DNA of 64,000 nucleotides from Botrytis cinerea B05.10 (lineage: Eukaryota; Ascomycota; Leotiomycetes; Helotiales; Sclerotiniaceae): NCBI RefSeq assembly GCF_000143535.2, contig NC_037321.1:1860001-1924000 (forward strand), given 5' to 3'. Position 1 is the stretch's first letter, and every line of letters begins with the position of its first letter. Shown here piece by piece: positions 48,699 through 57,748 of the stretch. Made by a program: the position numbers and the translations under genes. The notes below the pieces were generated by a model. That model did not search any database and was not told the origin of the DNA. It worked only from the letters and a program-made list of their open reading frames with translations.

Positions 48699-51600
48699 AT
48701 GCCTCCATTCCTTCCGCGGAAACGTTTACGTTCATCATCTCCAGAGTCAGACCGGCCCGGTCCATCAAAGCAACAAAATAAAGGCAAAAAAAGTAAATCA
48801 TCAAAAACCACTCCACGAAAATCTACATTATTTGATGATTTGGATGCTGGAGCAAAAAGTCCTGAGGATACAAAGGCAATTCTCCGCAAAATTCAAGCGA
48901 CAGATGAAGATGATGAAAGTTCCTTATCGTCCCTTTCTGATGATGAATTCGAAGATGTTCCAGATATGAATAGACAACCCAACGAGAACGCGACGGAAAC
49001 TGAGGATGAAGATGAAGATGTTGAATTCGAAGATGTCGATACAAATATCACCCATAAACCATCTGCGAACATACCTACTGGAGATCTCGAACTTACACTA
49101 ACGAGAGAAACGAGGATATCACTTACGAATCCATTGGGGACGAAGAAGGGGCCAAGTAAAATTGAGAGGGGGATTAGAATGGCTACACATAAAGTTCATG
49201 TCCAGATGTTAATGTGGCATAATGCCATCAGAAATTCTTGGCTTTGCGATAAGGAATTGCAAGATATTCTGGTGGGAAAATTACCGGAAACAATTTTGAG
49301 GGAGATTGAAAAATGGAGGAAGGATAGTGGTTTACAATCCAAGGTGGATGATACTTCAAAGTCCAAGGGAAAAGGTAAAGGAAAGGTTACAAAAGGAAAC
49401 AAGGTCGATATTAGAAGTCAACGAGATTGGGGACAGCCTGCAGAAAGACACGAGGCCGGTGGAATCAATATGAGTCGTGGGGATCCCATGTTTCGACTTT
49501 TGAAGCTATTGATGCATTATTGGAAGCAAAGGTTTAGAATTGTCGCACCAGGTTTACGAAAAATTGGTTATATGTCACTCGAAAGACTTGATCAGGAATC
49601 GAAGAGTTTTCAGAAAGATGAGCATGATATTGAACGACATGGGGAAAGGATAATTAATATACATGAATTTCGCAAATGTGCCAAATCTTTGGAAGGAAGT
49701 CGAGATGTGGGTGCTCAATTATTTACCGCATTATTGAGAGGGATTGGTATTGAATCTAGAATGATTGCTAGTCTTCAACCTGTAGGATTTGGTTGGAATA
49801 AGAATGAGGATGCTGTAGAGAAGAAGGATAAGAAGAGAAGTGAACCTATTCCGAAGGATGATACATCGGATACGGAGAGTAGTGAAGACGAGAAGTATGT
49901 TGAGAAGTATGGTGAGAAGTATGATTTGAAGCATGTCCCGAAGCATGACCCGAAATCTGATTCAAAGCCTACACCAATATCTACCAACCCTACCACCAAC
50001 CCTACCACCAACCCTACCACAAAGTCGACAGCAAAACCTCCTCCAAAATCATCCAAGAAAGTAAACGGATCAGAAAAATCTTCTCAAGTCTCAAAGAAAT
50101 CCACTCAACCCATCAAACCTACCAATCATTCGACAAGTTCACGTGGAAATGGTCTCAAAGATGCTCCAATTGATTTATCAGATTCCAATGAACTTTCCAC
50201 GATCAATAGTGAAGAAGACGATGAATCTGTCGTTGATATCACACCCGCCAAAACTCGTATACAACCTTCAAAACCATACGATAAAGATCTCCTATTCCCA
50301 CATTATTGGACAGAAGTTTTATCACCAATCACAAATACATATACACCTGTTGATCCACTCGTCCTAAATGTTATTGCAACTAATTCCGAACTTCTTCAAA
50401 AATTTGAACCTCGTGGCGCAAAAGCGGATAACGCGAAACAAGTAACTGCATATATTGTTGGCCATTCACCAGATGGTTCAGCTAAAGATGTGACGATCCG
50501 ATATTTAAAAGGTCATATGTTACCTGGTCGCACCAAAGGCAATCGAATCCCAATTGAAAAAGTTCCGGTTTACAATTCCCAAGGCAAAATCAAACGGTAT
50601 GACCAATATGATTGGTTTAAAACTGTCATGAGTGGGTATATTCGAGGAAGTGAGAAATGCCCAAGAACGGAAATTGACGATCATGAAGAAGCGACTGATC
50701 TTAAAGCTATTCAACCTCAGAAGAAAGAAGTAAAGGAAGGAGAAGAAACTCTTCAAGCTTATAAAACGTCTACAAAATTTGTTTTGGAAAGACATCTCAG
50801 AAGAGAAGAAGCTATTCTTGATACAGCCAAACATGTAAAAATGTTTACTGTCAAAGCAAAAGGGGATAATCCAACAGAAGAGAAAGTTTTTCTTCGAAAG
50901 GATGTCGTTAATTGTAAAAGTTTGGAGACGTGGCATAAAGAGGGAAGAGCACCTATACCTGGTGCACAACCAAGAAAACGCGTACCATATAGAGCAGCGA
51001 CTACCAATCGAAAACGGGAATTGGCCGAAGCAGAATTGGAGAGTGGAGAAAAGATGTTACAAGGTCTTTATAGTCGTGATCAAACGGATTGGATTATTCC
51101 TCCGCCCATTGAGAATGGTGCGATACCAAAAAATCAATATGGAAATATGGATGTTTACGTTCCAAGTATGGTACCAGTGGGTGCAGTACATATTCCTAGG
51201 AGAGGTACAAAAAGAATTTGTACACGATTAGGTATTGACTATGCGGAAGCTGTTACTGGATTTGAATTTGGGGCTCGAATGGCCATACCAATTATTACTG
51301 GTGTTGTGGTTGCGGAAGAGAATCTAGATTTGGTTATGGAGGAATGGGAAAAAGATGAAGTGGAAAGAGTTAGAAAAGAAGATGAGAAAAAGACAAAGGC
51401 AGCAATTGGTATGTGGAGGAAAATGTTAATGGGACTTCGAATTATTGAACGAATGACGGATGAATATGGACATGGTGGAGAAGAAGTTGATCGGGTTAAT
51501 CCATTTAATAATAAGAATAAGAAAGGAAAGGAGATTGATGATTTGAATTTGGAAGAGAAAGTATTGGAAATGCAACAACGAGATGAAGAAATGGCAGGTG

Positions 51601-52448
51601 GTTTCTTTCCTGAAGGTTATGATGAAGAACCGGAACATCATTCGACTAGTTTTTTTCCAGTTGTTGCTTCACAAGATGATGGAGATGGAGGTGGATTTAT
51701 TGTGGAAGAGGAAGGAAAAGAGATTATTGATGGTGATGGTATAGATGGTGATGGTATTGATGGCGATGGTATTGATGGCGATGGTATTGATGGCGATGGT
51801 ATTGACGGTACTAATGGTACTAATGGTACTTCATCCATTACTTCTCAAACATTTCAATTCGTTGGAAATGATAATACCGAGATGAATTCGATTTCAGATG
51901 AATTGGAGTCAGAGGAAGAAACTCAATTCAAAAAACCACAAGTTATCATCCCAGCTCCAACATCTCGTAGAGGGAGACCTACCGCATCGACGAATAAAAC
52001 TCCTGTCAAAGCAAAATCTACTTTATCAACTCCGAAACCTAAACCGAAATCGAAAACTCCTGCAAAACGAGGAGCTTCATTACCAAAAGGTTCTGGTAAA
52101 CGAAAACGTATACCGGATTCGGAGGATGATGAGAATGAGGAGAATGAATCCTCTTCATTGTCTGATATTGAGATGGATGATGATGATGATGAGGATGAGA
52201 AGGATAGAGAGGAAGATGGAGAGGAAGAGAAAGAGAAAGAGGAAGAAGAAAAAGAAGTAATAAAATCATCTCCGAAGAAACCAATAGCGAGGAAATCAGC
52301 TATGAAAAGGAAAGAAACCATACCTGTAACTTCTAGTCCAGCAACGAGAAAAACACCGAGTAGAAATGCAAAGAGAGGAAGTGAGACGGGGACGAGGTCG
52401 AGATATTTTGAACATGGGGATAGTGAGGATGAGATGAGTGAGGGGTGA
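48699..52448 (+). CDS. RAD4: DNA damage recognition protein Rad4/XPC family
   Basis: Nuclear factor that detects helix-distorting damage and starts global-genome nucleotide excision repair, normally with Rad23. Single exon of 1249 aa, long for the family because of disordered ends. The transglutaminase-like domain lies at about 140-650: ALLRGIGIESRMIASLQP near 345, and HYWTEVLSPITNTYTPVDP near 530. The BHD domains follow from about 685: VLERHLRREEAI, then SRDQTDWIIPPP, and BHD3 with NMDVYVPSMVPVGAVHI near 815-835 and GFEFGARMAIPIITGVVV. Residues about 1010-1035 hold five DGDGI repeats. The tail alternates acidic runs with Lys/Pro-rich, nuclear-signal-like segments. It is convergent with the aminotransferase gene. 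Confidence 0.95.
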   Translation: MPPFLPRKRLRSSSPESDRPGPSKQQNKGKKSKSSKTTPRKSTLFDDLDAGAKSPEDTKAILRKIQATDEDDESSLSSLSDDEFEDVPDMNRQPNENATETEDEDEDVEFEDVDTNITHKPSANIPTGDLELTLTRETRISLTNPLGTKKGPSKIERGIRMATHKVHVQMLMWHNAIRNSWLCDKELQDILVGKLPETILREIEKWRKDSGLQSKVDDTSKSKGKGKGKVTKGNKVDIRSQRDWGQPAERHEAGGINMSRGDPMFRLLKLLMHYWKQRFRIVAPGLRKIGYMSLERLDQESKSFQKDEHDIERHGERIINIHEFRKCAKSLEGSRDVGAQLFTALLRGIGIESRMIASLQPVGFGWNKNEDAVEKKDKKRSEPIPKDDTSDTESSEDEKYVEKYGEKYDLKHVPKHDPKSDSKPTPISTNPTTNPTTNPTTKSTAKPPPKSSKKVNGSEKSSQVSKKSTQPIKPTNHSTSSRGNGLKDAPIDLSDSNELSTINSEEDDESVVDITPAKTRIQPSKPYDKDLLFPHYWTEVLSPITNTYTPVDPLVLNVIATNSELLQKFEPRGAKADNAKQVTAYIVGHSPDGSAKDVTIRYLKGHMLPGRTKGNRIPIEKVPVYNSQGKIKRYDQYDWFKTVMSGYIRGSEKCPRTEIDDHEEATDLKAIQPQKKEVKEGEETLQAYKTSTKFVLERHLRREEAILDTAKHVKMFTVKAKGDNPTEEKVFLRKDVVNCKSLETWHKEGRAPIPGAQPRKRVPYRAATTNRKRELAEAELESGEKMLQGLYSRDQTDWIIPPPIENGAIPKNQYGNMDVYVPSMVPVGAVHIPRRGTKRICTRLGIDYAEAVTGFEFGARMAIPIITGVVVAEENLDLVMEEWEKDEVERVRKEDEKKTKAAIGMWRKMLMGLRIIERMTDEYGHGGEEVDRVNPFNNKNKKGKEIDDLNLEEKVLEMQQRDEEMAGGFFPEGYDEEPEHHSTSFFPVVASQDDGDGGGFIVEEEGKEIIDGDGIDGDGIDGDGIDGDGIDGDGIDGTNGTNGTSSITSQTFQFVGNDNTEMNSISDELESEEETQFKKPQVIIPAPTSRRGRPTASTNKTPVKAKSTLSTPKPKPKSKTPAKRGASLPKGSGKRKRIPDSEDDENEENESSSLSDIEMDDDDDEDEKDREEDGEEEKEKEEEEKEVIKSSPKKPIARKSAMKRKETIPVTSSPATRKTPSRNAKRGSETGTRSRYFEHGDSEDEMSEG
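51728..51815 (+). repeat. GATGGTGATGGTATT 15-nt repeat within the Rad4 gene
   Basis: Five to six copies of a 15-nt unit encode DGDGI repeats, followed by a GTACTAATG 9-nt repeat (TNG). They lie in the acidic linker after BHD3, so length change would keep the frame. Confidence 0.85.
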
Positions 52449-53436
52449 GATGAATGGGGATTGAGGGGTGGAGATGGTGGAGATGGTGGTGGTGGTAGTG
52501 GTGGTGGTGGTGGGAAGAAGAGGATTATGTGTGTATGTATATATGTATGTATGTATGATAGTTATGAACGATACCATCCATGTCTGATTGATTTGTATGA
52601 TATGATGTATGATATAAATAAAAATATATAATGAGAGTGGAATTTTACTTCTGCATTGGAATGCGATGGGATGTGATAGCAGGAAGTTATAGAATGTAGG
52701 TAGGTGGGTGATGAATAATCGGATAATGCGGGGAACTTTACGGTAACTCGATGGGAGAACATGGTGGTGGGGTAAGAAAACCTGGTGGCTGTGGCTGTGG
52801 CTGTGGTTGTGGTTGTGGTGAGGTGAGGTGGGGTAATATAATATGAAGTGATGTGATGTCATGTGATGGGGGGATAGTGAGAATGAGAATGAGAATGAGA
52901 ATGAGGCTGTAGTCTTCATAACTGATTCCTATGATCGAAGGATATCACAATACATTACACAGTATAGCACGTGAAATCAAACAAAGAGTGTACACAATAA
53001 TTCAATACCAAGAATCGAGTTGAGATCTATTCTTCTGCCCTTCATCGTCTCGATCTATGATATTCCTCCAAGATCAGATAGCTTACGCTTCTCATCAACC
53101 TCATTTTCTCATCAACCTCATGTATGAATCATATGAAAATCTAATTGTACCTATCTCATCTTGCCCCAAATCCTTATCATTTCAATCCCAATCCCATCCC
53201 ACTAAATGAAATGCCTTTTCCGACAAAATCCTATTTTCTTTCGCCCATCCATCTTCCCTTTCCTTTCCTTCCTTTCCCTCCCTTCATTCCAATGCACCAT
53301 CAAATAATCAAATCCCTCCCACCTCATTCACCACCACCATTCATATCTTCCGCCACTTTCCGCCCATCCCTAAAGATTCACTCCGCCCATCCCTAAAGAT
53401 TCACACTCCACCCCTAAAGATTCACTCCACCCACCC
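52449..53436. other. Convergent intergenic region
   Basis: Between the Rad4 and aminotransferase stop codons. It holds GGAGATGGTGGTGG repeats (about 52470-52515), GGCTGTGGTTGT hexamers (about 52785-52822), GAGAATGA repeats (about 52880-52905), pyrimidine-rich DNA near 53255-53290, and the repeat at 53362-53445. No supportable gene. Confidence 0.55.
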
Positions 53437-53445
53437 CTAAAGATG
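53362..53445. repeat. Tandem repeat overlapping the aminotransferase stop codon
   Basis: About four units of CCCATCCCTAAAGATTCACT type, 18-25 nt apart. The last unit, CCCCTAAAGATGCGCACTC, contains the stop codon and last codons of the aminotransferase gene on the minus strand. Confidence 0.75.
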
Positions 53446-54816
53446 CGCACTCTCTTGTTGTGTCTTTCGAACAACCTTATCCACTGCCCTCGCAAAATAA
53501 TCAATATTATTAGTATTCAAACCTGCCATACTAATTCTACCATTCTTAGTCATATAAACATGAGCTTCATCTCTCAATTCCATGACTTGTTTCTCCGATA
53601 ATCCTGTGAATGAAAACATGCCAATCTGTTCCGTGATGTGATTCCATTTCCCTGGTGTACCCATCTCTTCGAGTTTGGAACGAAGTTCCTTGCGCATAGT
53701 AATAATTCTTCCAGACATTTCTCTCAAATTTTCTTCCCACTCTTTGAATAATGACTCATCATTCAAAATGGTACTTGCAATTCTAGCACCATAAGCTGGA
53801 GGATTTGAGATTTCGGATCTTTGCAGGATAGTCAATTGACTTGAGATTCGGGCAATGTTCTTCTCTGCATCTTCACCAGCTCCTGTGACGAAATGAAAAC
53901 ATCCCGTACGTTCGCTGTATAAACCAAGATTTTTGGCAAAAGATTGAGCGATACAAAGTTCAAAGCCTTGTTCAATAAAATAACGAACGGCCCAAGCATC
54001 CTTTGCCAAGTCTCCTGATGCAAAACCTTGGTATGCGCAATCGAAGAAGGGGAAATGTTGTTTTTGTTTCAAGAGAACGGCAAGTTCTTTCCATTGATCT
54101 TGAGTTGGATCCACACCAGTAGGATTATGTGCGCACGCGTGTAGGAGGATGATACTCTTATCCGGAGCATTTTGAATAGTATTCTTCATTCCATCGAAAT
54201 CGAGACCTTTGGTAGATTTGGAAAAGTATGGATATGTCGCGGTGGGAAGATGAACATTGGAAAAGATTTGATTATGATTTGCCCATGTTGGATTGCTGAA
54301 ATAAACCGTAGGAGAACCTGGGTAAAATTTCTTGATGAAGAGGGCACCGAGATGAACCGCACCTGTTCCTGATATGGTTTGAACGGAACAAGAACGTTTT
54401 TCTGCGAGAGCTGGCGAATCTGATCCGAGCATAAGTTTCGCGGCTGCGGATGTGAAAGTGTTGAGACCAGCGATAGGAAGGTATTCGTGATTTAGTGCGG
54501 GGTCATTACGAAGGATTTCATCCGCCTGGCAGAGAACATTAGCAGATATTAAATGACGAGCAAAGTATTCAAATACCTTCTTGACAACGGGTAAAACCCA
54601 AGGTTTCGCATTATTATCTCTGTAAGCTCCAATACCCAAATCAACCTTTTTATCAAAAGTATCGGCACGATAAGCAGCCATTAACCCAAAGAGGGGATCT
54701 TCTGGAGCTTGAGGAACTGTACCCTCTGGAAAGCTGGTATTGGATAATTGAGACATGCTTGGTATAATTTGAAGTCTTTTTGGGAGACGATGAAGACAAT
54801 AAGATGATGAAGACAA
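53437..54816 (-). CDS. AAT2: Aspartate aminotransferase (PLP-dependent, class I)
   Basis: Interconverts aspartate + 2-oxoglutarate and oxaloacetate + glutamate. The frame is open from 54816 to 53437, but 54576-54526 is best read as a 51-nt intron: GTATTT donor, CTAAT branch and TGCCAG acceptor. Removing it restores the family sequence VLPVVKKADEILRNDPALNHEYLPIAG in two exons. From the ATG at 54756 (MSQLSNTSF) the protein has 422 aa, and the PLP lysine (SFAKNLGLY) is residue 258, the same number as in animal cytosolic enzymes. GTGAVHLGA, NPTWANHN, HNPTGVDPT and RISMAGLN are conserved. The ATG at 54816 would add 20 basic residues, possibly a mitochondrial leader. The 3' end overlaps a tandem repeat. 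Confidence 0.93.
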   Translation of the reverse strand: MSSSSYCLHRLPKRLQIIPSMSQLSNTSFPEGTVPQAPEDPLFGLMAAYRADTFDKKVDLGIGAYRDNNAKPWVLPVVKKVFEYFARHLISANVLCQADEILRNDPALNHEYLPIAGLNTFTSAAAKLMLGSDSPALAEKRSCSVQTISGTGAVHLGALFIKKFYPGSPTVYFSNPTWANHNQIFSNVHLPTATYPYFSKSTKGLDFDGMKNTIQNAPDKSIILLHACAHNPTGVDPTQDQWKELAVLLKQKQHFPFFDCAYQGFASGDLAKDAWAVRYFIEQGFELCIAQSFAKNLGLYSERTGCFHFVTGAGEDAEKNIARISSQLTILQRSEISNPPAYGARIASTILNDESLFKEWEENLREMSGRIITMRKELRSKLEEMGTPGKWNHITEQIGMFSFTGLSEKQVMELRDEAHVYMTKNGRISMAGLNTNNIDYFARAVDKVVRKTQQESAHL

Positions 54817-55634
54817 TGAAGAATGAAGATAATGAAGATTGGAGAGAAGAAGGTGAGTCGGTAGTAAAGGGAGAAGAAGACGATTTAAATGTTATGATAT
54901 ATAACCTTGGTCTAATGATTGTTGCCTCTAAAACAACGCAAACATGCGGGACCCGTGTCTCGCTTGGCAGAAATCTGGGGTGATTTATGATACTATGATT
55001 GTACGTTTGAGTTATTTCCGTATCAAACTTTAGCTAATAGTAAGCAAAATTGATATCTGATATATGGTATAAGAAGTTTAAGAAGTTTGAGAGGTCTAAG
55101 AAGTTTGAGGACGTGAGAATGATTTTTATCATATATAAACCAAGACTTGATTTCCTTTATATACACATCAATGTTGAGAACCGAGGTATTGTCTACTCTA
55201 CTCTACTCTCCCTACTCCACCAGCACCTATACTTCGATCCGAGATTTTCCAAGTCTTACACACATCCTCTCGACATACTCCGACATGCTCTCAACATATT
55301 ACTTGGGTACGCAAATTCAAAGAAAATACTGCCAAATACCTCAAAATCCTTCTAAAACTTCGGCATTGACATTCAACTAATTCAAATGCATATGTTGACC
55401 CATAAATAAAATCCCTGTGATTGATAAATTTCCTTCATTAGGATTCGGGTACCTGGCCAAGCATGTCACGTTAAACGGCCAAGTAGTTTTACATGTGAAT
55501 GAAATAGAAATGATTGGTACGGTTCTACGGATTACTACTTCATGAAAAGTTTCAGATATTAATACTGGGTTGGTATCCCACTTCTATCAACTTCTACTTC
55601 CACTTCATTGATTCATTACTACATTAACTAATCC
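54817..55634. other. Intergenic region
   Basis: Promoter side of the aminotransferase gene, with AAGATGAAGACAATGAAG repeats near 54790-54840 and AAGTTTGAGAGG-type repeats near 55072-55110. The rest is AT-rich. No supportable gene. Confidence 0.5.
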
Positions 55635-56795
55635 TCATATCACCAAATCCCATAAGATCAAGAAAGCACTGAGACCACATGATGCATAGAATACATACTT
55701 GGCTGTGCTCTTACGCTCACTCGCTCTCTTCAACTCTTTATTACCTCCCCCAACATTTTCGGTAGTTTGATAAGATTGTTCGGCTAGAATTTCAATTTGT
55801 TCCGCTTGTGATGCTACACTGTTTAAGAGTTGCGTTTGAAGTTCCGAGATTTCAATCAAGGACTTTTCTGCTGTTCTGATAGAGAGTTAGCATCAGATCA
55901 AATCATCTCCAAGCACCACGAAACATACTTGACTTGATCCAAAGTACTTTGATAATGTTTTACCATATCATGATTTTCTTCTGCCAGCATTTGTAATTGT
56001 TCCGAACTCAACTGAGGACCTGATGTTTGTGGTTGTGCTTGTGCTTGTGCTTCCAGGTGAATATCTCCACTTGATGTGAACTTGGCTGATGATGAATCTC
56101 CCAAGCTCCCAAGATCTGGCATCATGGCTCGAGATTTGGCAAGATTGCTCTTATTCTTCTCTACTTCCCTCATAATTCTAATCTCCATCATTGAAGCTTG
56201 AAGTTTTCCACATTCTGAAAGTTTTTGTCGTAAATACCATATGACATTATCTCGATGCATCTTGATTGCATTCAATCTTGCTTCTTCCAATTGTTGCTCC
56301 AACGATTTTGATTGTTCTCCTCCTCCTGCTGCCCAATTTCCAAATCGTCCAAGAGCTTTTGCATATTTATTTTGTATTATGAGGGTTTCGGTAGTATATC
56401 GTATTCCTTCAGCCTCATCCATACTCCGTATATTGAAATTCAATTCTCGTAATAACTTTTTCGTCTCGGCATCAATTTCTTCTCGTTGTCGATCGGTAAG
56501 ATGTCGTCGTTGTTTCGTCTTGGAAGATATATTGGTTCGTCTTGGTGGAGGTGATGTTGTTGAAAGGTAGGATTGTCGAATATCTTTTAGATAGCTATTC
56601 AATGAAGCTATGTGCGAATTCTGATGAGGAGAGTAAGTAGGGTGCGTGTGCGGAATAGATTTTGGTCAAACATACTATTCGATAAGCTTCCCTTAAGAAT
56701 TCATCAATATTTTGAAGGGTCAAAGAAGGATCAACTGTAGGAGGGGCATTAAGCCCCATTAACAGTTTATTGAACTCAGGAGTGATGTCTGTCAT
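55635..56795 (-). CDS. UFE1: ER Qa-SNARE, Ufe1/syntaxin-18 family
   Basis: t-SNARE of the endoplasmic reticulum for retrograde Golgi-to-ER transport and ER membrane fusion. Exons 56795-56676, 56620-55929 and 55875-55635 give 350 aa. The N-terminal part has the syntaxin-18 start (MTDITPEFNKLL, IDEFLREAYRINSHIASL). A coiled stretch follows, with TDRQREEIDAETKKLLRELN near 80-100 and the SNARE motif TAEKSLIEISELQTQL, EQIEILAEQSYQTTENV completed by splicing at the last intron. A single C-terminal anchor (YVFYASCGLSAFLILWDLVI) ends the protein. Introns are 55 and 53 nt. The gene is divergent from the MFS transporter. Confidence 0.92.
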
Positions 56796-57748
56796 GATTG
56801 AATAATGTATGGAAAAGGTAAAGGCATCAATGTGTTATAATGTCATCTGAGCGTGTTGTACCATCCGCCCTTTGGATTTGAATTGAAAACTTTGAATAAC
56901 TTCAATAAAGCTGGACTGGCCAGATGCAATGACGAGGCTGAGATAAACTAAAGATTGTTTATGTAAGAAATTTAAGCTTTACGCTCACCAATGATAATGA
57001 TTCTCGGAGATATGATTCTCAGCCTGACCTGATTGAATTTGACAACACAGAGAGGTTTGGTGTTAGTGTCTTTACTAGTAACTTCATTCATTGTATTAAG
57101 TTTCCTTCTCTCCTCCAGCTTCATCTCCATTCCTTGTGTTCTCTCTTCTTTTCAATGTTATCAATGGACGTTCTATCATTCTATTGATTTGTTCTATTGT
57201 TCTGTTCTGTTGCTCTGTTTTGTTGTTCTGTTGTTCTGTTGTTCTGTTGTTCTGTTGTTCTGTCGTGCTATTGTTCTGTTGTTCCGTCGTTCTATCATTC
57301 TACGGTTCTATCATGCCATCATCCTAGGATCCATTCTCCATCCTCCATTCGCCATCTCCTCCCCTTCCCAATTCGCTTTAAACTTTGCGATTCCCGCAAC
57401 TGGTCGAATTCAAGCGATCAATGCATCACTTCAATTCTGAATTGCGAGATCGGTGGAGTATTTGCGAGTCCCGCTTGATGGTATTGACGAATGAACGTGT
57501 ATCAAATGATGGATCGGATCTAGAGTGCCGTGAAGTACCACTAAAATGATTGGGATTGGGGATTGATTCCGATCTCTGAGGCGATACTATGGGAATAACT
57601 TTAAACGTTTTCGGCTTTAACTATATTTATCTAAAATGTCTCTCCAACGGTCCTTCGAACGGTAAGTGATTTTCACTATATTTGAGTACATCTCCTATTC
57701 TTGTTTCTCTACTCGATTACGAATTTCTCATGTTCCATTTTCTTCATT
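56796..57748. promoter_or_regulatory. Divergent region between UFE1 and MFS transporter genes
   Basis: 953 bp between start codons. A TGTTGTTCTG repeat (about 57195-57290) is stop-free in several frames and gives spurious frames. ATGTCTCTCCAACGG at 57636 followed by GTAAGTG at 57661 could be an upstream open frame or a leader exon; no acceptor joins it in frame to the transporter. Confidence 0.5.

Noticed and set aside
57033..57478. Overlapping frames through the TGTTGTTCTG repeat
   Set aside because: Stop-free only because of the repeat; the products are monotonous Cys/Ser/Leu/Val.
57636..57665. Upstream ATG and donor before the MFS gene as a first coding exon
   Set aside because: No acceptor connects it in frame to the transporter; at most it is a uORF or leader.
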